Positions 1-4,505 of a stretch of DNA of 8,209 bases are shown here, piece after piece (position 1 is the stretch's first letter; each line of letters opens with the position of its first letter). Position numbers and translations under genes: made by a program. The notes beneath the pieces were generated by a model. That model ran no database searches. It was not told the DNA's origin and saw only the letters and a program-made list of their open reading frames with translations. The DNA comes from Candidatus Parvarchaeota archaeon (GTDB taxonomy: Archaea; Nanobdellota; Nanobdellia; Pacearchaeales; GW2011-AR1): assembly GCA_004195435.1 (NCBI GenBank), contig PSPM01000006.1, positions 1 through 8,209 on the forward strand, written 5' to 3'.

Positions 1-1
1 T

Positions 2-97
2 TATTGGCCTTCCTGTAATAAAAAATGGTGTGATTGGTGTGAATATAAAAGAGAAAATAATTTTACTTATGAAAATTTTATGAAAATTAATTCTTAG
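2..97 (+). CDS. 3' end of an unidentified gene with a Cys-rich tail (possibly a PD-(D/E)XK-type nuclease)
   Basis: Frame 2 is open from the window edge to a TAG at 95-97, giving about 31 C-terminal residues; the 5' part lies outside the window. The tail contains Cys at codons 14-16, 29-31 and 38-40 within the stretch SCNKKWCDWCEYK (C-x4-C-x2-C, with two Trp). Such a Trp/Cys-rich end followed by a short basic tail resembles the C-terminal cysteines of RecB/Cas4-like PD-(D/E)XK nucleases, but this is a resemblance in a very short fragment and no catalytic residues are visible. The stop overlaps the 3' end of the opposing gene by 11 bp (tail to tail). It could also be a chance open frame; the aromatic/Cys pattern argues mildly for a real gene. 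Confidence 0.45.
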   Translation, partial: YWPSCNKKWCDWCEYKRENNFTYENFMKINS

Positions 98-308
98 AAA
101 TTTTTCTTTTTCTTTTTTCCAAGTTTATTTCAGAAAATAAAAATAAATATAATATTTCTAAAATTCCTAGTGTATTTACAACTAATAATATTATAAACCA
201 TGGTAGGCTTTTTCTTCTCGCTGACTTCCAAAGGGCAAACCCTTTTAATGTGAATGTCCAAGCAAGAATTACTATTAATAGCCAAATTGGAATTCCTAAA
301 TAATCCAT
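87..308 (-). CDS. Small two-helix membrane protein, DUF5652-like
   Basis: A 73-residue protein of unknown function, probably in the cytoplasmic membrane. Two hydrophobic segments are visible, at about residues 6-24 and 37-58, joined by a short basic loop with the motif KGFALWKSARRKS (22-34). The second helix begins with Trp-Phe and carries polar residues N45 and E51 in the stretch NTLGILEILYLF; the C-terminus is very basic (KRKRK). By the positive-inside rule the loop and tail should face the cytoplasm. The pattern of hydrophobic helix, K-G-x-A-L-W-K-x-A-R, W-F, N-T-x-G-I-L-E-I is what I associate with family DUF5652 of CPR bacteria and DPANN archaea. No signal peptide or catalytic motif is seen. 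The ATG at 308 is preceded on the minus strand by a TATA-like element about 25 bp away, consistent with a leaderless mRNA. The gene is divergent from nrdR; nothing suggests a shared function. Confidence 0.8.
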   Translation of the reverse strand: MDYLGIPIWLLIVILAWTFTLKGFALWKSARRKSLPWFIILLVVNTLGILEILYLFLFSEINLEKRKRKISKN

Positions 309-327
309 GCAGGAATAAACGAACTTT

Positions 328-337
328 TATTTATAAA
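328..337 (-). promoter_or_regulatory. TATA box for the small membrane protein gene
   Basis: Read on the minus strand this is TTTATAAATA, a good archaeal TATA element. Its centre lies about 25 bp before the ATG at 308, so transcription should start at or next to the start codon (leaderless mRNA). No Shine-Dalgarno sequence is present in the interval. The background is AT-rich, so the spacing is the main support. Confidence 0.55.
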
Positions 338-361
338 TTATTTGTTTATTTTTCTTAGAGA

Positions 362-377
362 TATAAATATTTAAATA
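362..377 (+). promoter_or_regulatory. Candidate TATA region for the nrdR-nrdJ cluster
   Basis: Overlapping TATAAATA (362-369) and TATTTAAATA (368-377) are preceded by a purine-rich TTAGAGA that could serve as a BRE. A start about 25 bp downstream would fall near 392-400, at the edge of the first NrdR box, leaving a leader of about 50-60 nt. A second, weaker candidate is TTCATAAAAT at 421-430; it sits about 27 bp before the ATG at 453 and between the two NrdR boxes, which would give a leaderless mRNA but has a T-rich, poor BRE. The sequence alone does not decide between them. Confidence 0.45.
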
Positions 378-398
378 CTTGAGTTAATTTTATGAGTC

Positions 399-414
399 AT
401 ACAATTTGTTGTGT
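399..414 (+). promoter_or_regulatory. NrdR box 1 (operator)
   Basis: ATACAATTTGTTGTGT is an imperfect palindrome (ACAA...TTGT arms) that agrees with box 2 at 13 of 16 positions. It fits the NrdR-box pattern known from bacteria (acaCwAtATaTwGtgt) in the core ACwA...TwGT arms. It lies where the upstream TATA candidate would place the transcription start, so bound NrdR would block initiation. Confidence 0.7.
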
Positions 415-428
415 TTATTTTTCATAAA

Positions 429-444
429 ATACAACATGTTGTAT
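429..444 (+). promoter_or_regulatory. NrdR box 2 (operator), perfect palindrome
   Basis: ATACAACATGTTGTAT is a perfect 16-bp palindrome that ends 8 bp before the nrdR ATG. Against the bacterial NrdR consensus it matches the invariant C, A, A/T, T, w and G positions of both arms. Its centre is 30 bp from that of box 1, close to three helical turns, which puts both sites on the same DNA face. Paired boxes with about this spacing are the known arrangement at bacterial nrd promoters. Autoregulation by the adjacent nrdR product is inferred. Confidence 0.78.
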
Positions 445-452
445 CAAAAAGT

Positions 453-902
453 ATGTATTGTCCCTATTGCCACAACACAGAAACCAAAGTTACTGATAAA
501 AGGGACGCTGGTAAATTAACAAGAAGAAGGAGGGAATGTTTGAAATGTGAAAAAAGATTCTCCACTCATGAACTTGTTGAATTTAGTGAATTAAAGGTTT
601 TGAAAAAAAGTGGAAAGAGAGAATTATTCTCTAAAGAGAAAGTTCGTAATGGGATTAAAAAGTCTTGTGAAAAGAGGCCTGTAACTGAGGAAAAAATAGA
701 AAAGATGACGGAAATTGTTGAAAAAAAAGCTAGATTAAAAAAGGGGCATGTTAATACAACTTACATTGGTGAATTAATTTCTAAAGAATTGAAAAAAACT
801 GACAAGATAGCTTATATAAGATTCGCTTCTGTTTATAGGGAATTTGCGGATTTGTCAGATTTTAAAAAAGAAATAAGGAGCTTGATAAATGGAAGAAGAT
901 AA
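453..902 (+). CDS. nrdR: Transcriptional repressor NrdR (zinc ribbon + ATP-cone)
   Basis: NrdR represses ribonucleotide reductase genes in response to the ATP/dATP balance sensed by its ATP-cone. The protein is 149 residues, the usual family length of about 150. An N-terminal zinc ribbon has C3, C6, C29 and C32, with the basic stretch RRRREC (24-29) typical of the DNA-binding part. The ATP-cone covers about residues 46-137 and ends with the family hallmark IAYIRFASVYREF. The ATG at 453 was chosen because the family begins M-x-C-P-x-C; an in-frame GTG at 411 would add 14 unrelated residues and put the second operator inside the gene. The 3' end overlaps nrdJ by 14 bp, so the two are cotranscribed and probably translationally coupled. 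Two NrdR boxes lie just upstream, suggesting autoregulation. NrdR is mainly bacterial and only sporadic in archaea, so acquisition by transfer is likely. Confidence 0.96.
   Translation: MYCPYCHNTETKVTDKRDAGKLTRRRRECLKCEKRFSTHELVEFSELKVLKKSGKRELFSKEKVRNGIKKSCEKRPVTEEKIEKMTEIVEKKARLKKGHVNTTYIGELISKELKKTDKIAYIRFASVYREFADLSDFKKEIRSLINGRR
875..880 (+). promoter_or_regulatory. Shine-Dalgarno site of nrdJ
   Basis: AAGGAG lies inside the end of nrdR, 8 nt before the nrdJ ATG at 889. It supports that start even though the genes overlap by 14 bp. It is the only clear ribosome binding site in front of a gene in this window; the other starts appear leaderless or coupled by overlap. Confidence 0.75.
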
Positions 903-3744
903 TTTTATTATTGAAAATACTGAGACATCTATTTTAAATTCTGGAGAAAGTCTTCCAAAAAAAGATAATCTTTACATGGACCGTTTTTTCTCTCACTATG
1001 GTAAAAATTCATTTAATTTTGACCCTGATGGAAATCCAATAAATTGGATTTCTGAAGATGTTAATCTTACTGATGATCTTGGAAAGGTTATTTATACTCA
1101 ATCTAATGTAAAACGGCCTGATTTTTGGTCTCCTCTTGCTATAAAAGTTGTTGCAAATAAATACTTCTGGGGTGATAAAGACAAAAATGAAAGGGAAGAT
1201 TCTGTTGAAAAGTTAATTGGTAGGGTATCTAGATTTCTCTCTAGACAATCAATGAAACAACATTATTTTGATGAAGAACAAAGTAATATTCTTCGAGATG
1301 AAGTAGCTTCTATTTGTTTAAATCAAATTGCGGTATTTAATTCTCCAGTTTGGTTTAATTCTGGAATAAATGAATATAACTCAGAAGCAGGAGGAGTTTC
1401 TACTTGGAAATGGGATTCTGAAACAGATACGATTATCAAATCTAAAAAATCTGATGATCGTCCTCAATGTTCTGCCTGTTTCATACAAAAAACAGAAGAT
1501 GATATGGATTCTATTTTAGCTTTGCAAGTATCTGAAGCCACTTTATTTAAAGCTGGATCTGGAACAGGAACTAATAGATCTAGTCTTAGAAGCTCTAAAG
1601 AAAATTTAACTGGTGGTGGAAATGCTTCTGGACCAGTTTCATTTATGAAGGGTTATGATGCCTATGCAGGAATTGTTAAATCTGGGGGAAAAACTAGAAG
1701 GGCTGCAAAAATGGAAATCCTTAATATAGATCATCCAGATATCGTAGATTTTATAGAATCTAAACAAAGAGAAGAAAAAAAGGCTTGGGCTTTAATTGAA
1801 CAAGGATATAGTGGCGGTATGAATGGGGAAGCTTATAACAGTATATTCTTCCAGAATTGTAACATGTCTGTTAGAGCAACTGATAAATTTATGGAATCTG
1901 TAAAAGATAATTCTAATTTTCAAACAAATTATGTTTTAACTGGTGAACCTTGTGAAACTTTTGAATCAAAAGAGCTTATTAGGAAAATAGCTGAAGGAAC
2001 CCATGTTTGTGGAGATCCTGGAATGCAATTTGATGATATAATAAATAAATACCATACATGCAAAAATTCTGGTAGAATTAACTCCAGCAATCCTTGTAGC
2101 GAATATATGTTCTTAGACGATAGTGCTTGTAATCTTGCTTCTATCAATTTAATGAAGTTTAGAACAGAAGATGGAAAATTTGATGTTGAGAAATTTAAGA
2201 AAGTTGTTAAAACATTTATAATTTCTATGGATCTTTTAGTTGATGGTAGCAGTTATCCTACTGAAAAAATAACTAGAAATTCAAGAGATTTTAGACCCCT
2301 TGGATTAGGGTATGCTAATTTAGGAGCCTTATTAATGAGCTATGGGCTTCCTTATGACTCTAATGAAGGAAGAGCTGTTGCAGCAGCAATTACTTCTATA
2401 ATGTGTGGGGAGGCATATAAAACCTCTTCTCAGTTAGCTGGAATTGTTGGGCCATTCCCAGGTTTCAAAGATAATGAAGAGTCTATGCTAAAAGTAATGA
2501 AAATGCATAGAGACCATGTTAAAGAAATAGAAGTTAATAAAATTCCTCAGAATTTAAGATTTCTAGCTAATGAAGCTTGGGATTCTTGGGAAGAAGCAGT
2601 TAAATTAGGTGAAAAAAATGGTTATAGAAATTCTCAGACAACTGTATTAGCTCCAACTGGTACAATAGCATTCATGATGGATTGCGATACTACTGGAATA
2701 GAGCCAGATATTGCTTTGGTTAAATATAAAGTTCTCTCTGGTGGTGGCATGCTTAAGCTTGTTAATAATAGCATCTCACTTGCTTTAAGAAATCTTGGAT
2801 ATCCGGAAGATCAAATTAATTCAATTATTAATTATATTGATAAAGAAGAAACAATTGAAGGCGCTCCTGAGTTAAAAGATGAGCACTTGCCAATTTTTGA
2901 TTGTGCCTTTAAAGCTGCTAAAGGAAAAAGAGCTATCTCATATAAAGGCCATATAAAAATGATGGCGGCTACGCAACCTTTTATTTCTGGAGCCATTAGT
3001 AAAACAATAAATATGCCAGAAGAATCAACTATTGATGATATAGCTAATGCCTATATTTTCTCATGGGAACAAGGACTTAAAGCTGTAGCTATTTATAGAG
3101 AAAATAGCAAGAGAAGTCAACCTTTGAATACTCAAAAAACAGAAGGTGAGGTTATAAAGAAAAATAAGAGAAAATTAGCAAATGAGGAAAGAATTAAGCT
3201 TCCCCAAACTAGAAAGTCAGTGACTCATAAATTTGAAATTGCAGGACATGAAGGTTACCTTACTGTCGGACTTTATGATAATGGAAAACCTGGAGAAGTT
3301 TTTGTTACTATGCATAAAGAAGGTTCAACAATCAGGGGATTAATGGATGCTTGGGCTACTTCTGTTTCTTTGAATTTACAATATGGTGTTAAGTTAAATG
3401 CATTATTTGGTAAATTTAGACATCAAAAATTTGAGCCTTCTGGTTTTGTTAAAAATGATTCTGGCGGCAATATAGATAATGATATAAACCAGATAAAAAG
3501 TGCTTCTTCTATAGTGGATTATGTTTCCCAGTTTATGCTAAATAATTTTGGGAATGGATCTGGAAACTTAGAGATTGAAATTAATGAAATTGATAAGTCT
3601 GCTGATAAACAGTTAGATATTTCTGATTTTGGAAATGAGGGGCTGATTTGCCCTATCTGTGGAGGTCCTGCAAAAAGACTCGGAAATTGCGCTATTGTTT
3701 GTTCATCTTGTAAACAAACAACTAGAAGCGGTTGCGGAGAATAA
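889..3744 (+). CDS. nrdJ: Adenosylcobalamin-dependent (class II) ribonucleoside reductase
   Basis: Reduces ribonucleotides to deoxyribonucleotides in the cytoplasm, using a thiyl radical generated from coenzyme B12 and no oxygen. The length of 951 residues matches the long bacterial NrdJ type (about 950, as in Streptomyces). Visible in order: an N-terminal region without an ATP-cone; the barrel with redox Cys C197 (QCSACF), the SGTGTN loop (224-229), the RRAAKMEILNIDHPD segment (from about 271), the radical site N401-P-C403-S-E405, the partner Cys C414 (SACNLASINL), and PTGTI (589-593); the barrel end near YRENSKRSQPL (about 736); a TSCPD domain (about 780-850); and a zinc ribbon (C921, C924, C938, C941, with C934 between) ending in SGCGE (C949), the thiol tail expected to relay electrons to the active site. 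No intein is present, although archaeal homologues often carry one. It overlaps nrdR and is followed 42 bp later by thioredoxin, its probable reductant. Without an ATP-cone, activity control may rest on NrdR repression. Confidence 0.97.
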   Translation: MEEDNFIIENTETSILNSGESLPKKDNLYMDRFFSHYGKNSFNFDPDGNPINWISEDVNLTDDLGKVIYTQSNVKRPDFWSPLAIKVVANKYFWGDKDKNEREDSVEKLIGRVSRFLSRQSMKQHYFDEEQSNILRDEVASICLNQIAVFNSPVWFNSGINEYNSEAGGVSTWKWDSETDTIIKSKKSDDRPQCSACFIQKTEDDMDSILALQVSEATLFKAGSGTGTNRSSLRSSKENLTGGGNASGPVSFMKGYDAYAGIVKSGGKTRRAAKMEILNIDHPDIVDFIESKQREEKKAWALIEQGYSGGMNGEAYNSIFFQNCNMSVRATDKFMESVKDNSNFQTNYVLTGEPCETFESKELIRKIAEGTHVCGDPGMQFDDIINKYHTCKNSGRINSSNPCSEYMFLDDSACNLASINLMKFRTEDGKFDVEKFKKVVKTFIISMDLLVDGSSYPTEKITRNSRDFRPLGLGYANLGALLMSYGLPYDSNEGRAVAAAITSIMCGEAYKTSSQLAGIVGPFPGFKDNEESMLKVMKMHRDHVKEIEVNKIPQNLRFLANEAWDSWEEAVKLGEKNGYRNSQTTVLAPTGTIAFMMDCDTTGIEPDIALVKYKVLSGGGMLKLVNNSISLALRNLGYPEDQINSIINYIDKEETIEGAPELKDEHLPIFDCAFKAAKGKRAISYKGHIKMMAATQPFISGAISKTINMPEESTIDDIANAYIFSWEQGLKAVAIYRENSKRSQPLNTQKTEGEVIKKNKRKLANEERIKLPQTRKSVTHKFEIAGHEGYLTVGLYDNGKPGEVFVTMHKEGSTIRGLMDAWATSVSLNLQYGVKLNALFGKFRHQKFEPSGFVKNDSGGNIDNDINQIKSASSIVDYVSQFMLNNFGNGSGNLEIEINEIDKSADKQLDISDFGNEGLICPICGGPAKRLGNCAIVCSSCKQTTRSGCGE

Positions 3745-3757
3745 TTAAATAAAAAGA

Positions 3758-3767
3758 TTTATTAAAT
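3758..3767 (+). promoter_or_regulatory. Possible TATA box for the thioredoxin gene
   Basis: TTTATTAAAT is centred about 24-25 bp before the ATG at 3787, the spacing expected for a leaderless archaeal transcript. The nrdJ-thioredoxin gap has no well-placed Shine-Dalgarno (AGGA at 3768-3771 is 15 nt from the ATG), which makes a separate promoter plausible alongside read-through from nrdJ. The AT-rich background makes this a weak call. Confidence 0.35.
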
Positions 3768-3786
3768 AGGATTGTTAAAAATCAAA

Positions 3787-4101
3787 ATGATCGAAGAATT
3801 AAATTCTGATAACTTTGAAAACTTTGTTAAAGAGGGTTCTTGTGTAATTGATTTTTATGCTGACTGGTGTGGTCCTTGCAAAATGTTAGCTCCGGAAATT
3901 GATAAGGCTTCTGAAGAAAATAATTCTGTAAAATTTGGAAAAATTAATATCGATAATAATCAAGAATTATCTCAAAGATTTCAAGTTATGTCTATTCCTA
4001 CTTTAATTATTTTTGAAAATAATAAACAAATAGAGAGACATTCTGGATTTATTTCTTCGGAAGATCTTTCTGAGAAGATAAAAGATTCATTAAATAAATA
4101 A
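3787..4101 (+). CDS. trxA: Thioredoxin
   Basis: Small cytoplasmic dithiol/disulfide oxidoreductase of 104 residues, the usual length for thioredoxin. The active site WCGPCK is at residues 27-32 (C28, C31), preceded by the beta strand VIDFYAD with its buried Asp (D26 lies directly before W27). The cis-Pro loop MSIPT has P71, and IIFENNKQIERHSGF matches the C-terminal strand and Gly of the fold. No signal peptide is present. It follows nrdJ by 42 bp and most likely supplies electrons to the NrdJ C-terminal cysteines; this role is inferred from context. The ATG at 3787 was preferred over an in-frame TTG at 3772 because it gives the normal thioredoxin N-terminus and fits the TATA spacing. The gene symbol is generic. 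Confidence 0.94.
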   Translation: MIEELNSDNFENFVKEGSCVIDFYADWCGPCKMLAPEIDKASEENNSVKFGKINIDNNQELSQRFQVMSIPTLIIFENNKQIERHSGFISSEDLSEKIKDSLNK

Positions 4102-4106
4102 AAGCA

Positions 4107-4116
4107 TTTAAAAATA
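4107..4116 (+). promoter_or_regulatory. TATA box of the tRNA-Lys gene
   Basis: TTTAAAAATA is centred about 28 bp before the first base of the tRNA and preceded by a purine-rich AAAAGCA that could be the BRE. This is the expected geometry for an archaeal tRNA promoter and suggests transcription begins at or just before the mature 5' end. Confidence 0.65.
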
Positions 4117-4121
4117 AAATA

Positions 4122-4137
4122 TTTCTTTATTCTTTTA
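4122..4137 (+). terminator. Possible T-rich terminator after the nrd/thioredoxin cluster
   Basis: A T-rich tract (TTTCTTTATTCTTTTA) without a hairpin lies between the thioredoxin stop and the tRNA. Archaeal termination commonly uses such U-tracts. It also overlaps the tRNA promoter spacer, so the composition may simply reflect that. Confidence 0.3.
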
Positions 4138-4138
4138 T

Positions 4139-4213
4139 GGTCCCGTAGCTCAGTCTGGTTAGAGCACCAGGCTTTTAACCTGGGTGTCGAGGGTTCAAAT
4201 CCCTTCGGGGCCA
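4139..4213 (+). tRNA. tRNA-Lys (anticodon UUU)
   Basis: A full 75-nt cloverleaf can be folded by eye. The acceptor stem is GGTCCCG (4139-4145) with CGGGGCC (4206-4212), including one T-G pair. The D stem is GCTC/GAGC with the loop GG at 4157-4158. The anticodon stem is CCAGG/CCTGG with loop CTTTTAA; the anticodon TTT is at 4174-4176, reading Lys AAA/AAG. The variable loop has 5 nt. The T stem is GAGGG/CCCTT (first pair G-T wobble) with loop TTCAAAT. The discriminator base is A4213; the 3' CCA is not encoded and would be added after transcription. There is no intron. Its GC-rich stems stand out against the AT-rich surroundings. It separates the nrd cluster from the RNA polymerase operon and has its own TATA box; a TTTT run follows at once. 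Confidence 0.97.
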
Positions 4214-4217
4214 TTTT
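4214..4217 (+). terminator. Short T-run after tRNA-Lys
   Basis: TTTT directly follows the mature 3' end of the tRNA, with further A/T sequence beyond. Short U-runs are typical archaeal terminators, but this one is only four bases and read-through into rpoH is possible. Confidence 0.3.
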
Positions 4218-4244
4218 ATTAAAAAAATCAAAATTTGTAGAAAG

Positions 4245-4268
4245 ATTTAAAAAGGGAATTTTATAATC
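4245..4268 (+). promoter_or_regulatory. Candidate promoter of the rpoH-rpoB-rpoA1 operon
   Basis: Two TATA-like elements lie in the 85-bp gap between the tRNA and rpoH: ATTTAAAAA (4245-4253), preceded by purine-rich GTAGAAAG as a possible BRE, and TTTTATAATC (4259-4268), preceded by AAAGGGAA. They would start transcripts near 4275 or 4289, giving leaders of about 24 or 10 nt before the ATG at 4299. No Shine-Dalgarno sequence is seen. Which one is used cannot be told from the sequence. Confidence 0.45.
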
Positions 4269-4298
4269 TTTTATTATTCCATAGTTGTTATATTTCCC

Positions 4299-4505
4299 AT
4301 GCATATCCTACAATCAAAACATATTAAATTAACTCGAGAAGAAGCGAAAAAAATACTTGATAAGTATAATATTTCTTTGTCTCAATTACCTAAAGTGAAA
4401 AGAGAAGACTCTTCTGTTCCAGAAAACTCTGAGTCAGGTGATATTTTAAAAATTGAAAGGGAGCATGAGGGTAAAACTGAAATTTATTACCGAGTTGTTG
4501 TTTAA
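4299..4505 (+). CDS. rpoH: DNA-directed RNA polymerase subunit H (Rpo5)
   Basis: Small subunit of archaeal RNA polymerase, equivalent to the C-terminal domain of eukaryotic Rpb5, located at the DNA-entry jaw. The 68 residues carry the family pattern: SKHIKLTREEAKKILDKYNIS at the N-terminal half, then LSQLPKVKREDS, then SGDILKIERE and the C-terminal YYRVVV. It is somewhat shorter than most archaeal homologues (about 75-85), and some usual signatures are altered: D-S instead of D-P after the K-x-x-D segment, and no S-x-T-A-G before the final YR-x-V-V. The first gene of the rpo operon is in the expected archaeal order H-B-A'. Its TAA shares one base with the rpoB ATG (TAATG), indicating coupled translation. 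Not to be confused with bacterial heat-shock sigma factor rpoH. Confidence 0.93.
   Translation: MHILQSKHIKLTREEAKKILDKYNISLSQLPKVKREDSSVPENSESGDILKIEREHEGKTEIYYRVVV

Noticed and set aside
411..452. GTG start giving nrdR 14 extra residues
   Set aside because: The family begins at M-x-C-P-x-C, the extension has no recognisable sequence, and it would place the second NrdR box inside the coding region.
1228..1245. Repeated TCTAGA (1228-1233 and 1240-1245) forming a small inverted repeat
   Set aside because: It lies within nrdJ coding sequence encoding SRFLSR; the match is short and best explained by codon use.
1929..2147. Minus-strand open frame inside nrdJ
   Set aside because: It lies antisense to the conserved catalytic region of nrdJ and resembles no known family.
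889..3744. Possible intein in NrdJ, as in several archaeal homologues
   Set aside because: The active-site motifs follow one another at normal spacing and the total length matches the intein-free form.
3772..3786. TTG start adding five residues to thioredoxin
   Set aside because: The ATG at 3787 gives the normal thioredoxin N-terminus and fits the TATA spacing; the TTG has no usable ribosome binding site.
3981..4304. Minus-strand open frame of 107 codons across the tRNA gene and the thioredoxin 3' end
   Set aside because: Its central part (GFEPSTPRLKAWCSNQTELR) is the antisense translation of the tRNA, a well-known false protein in databases; the rest is antisense to thioredoxin.
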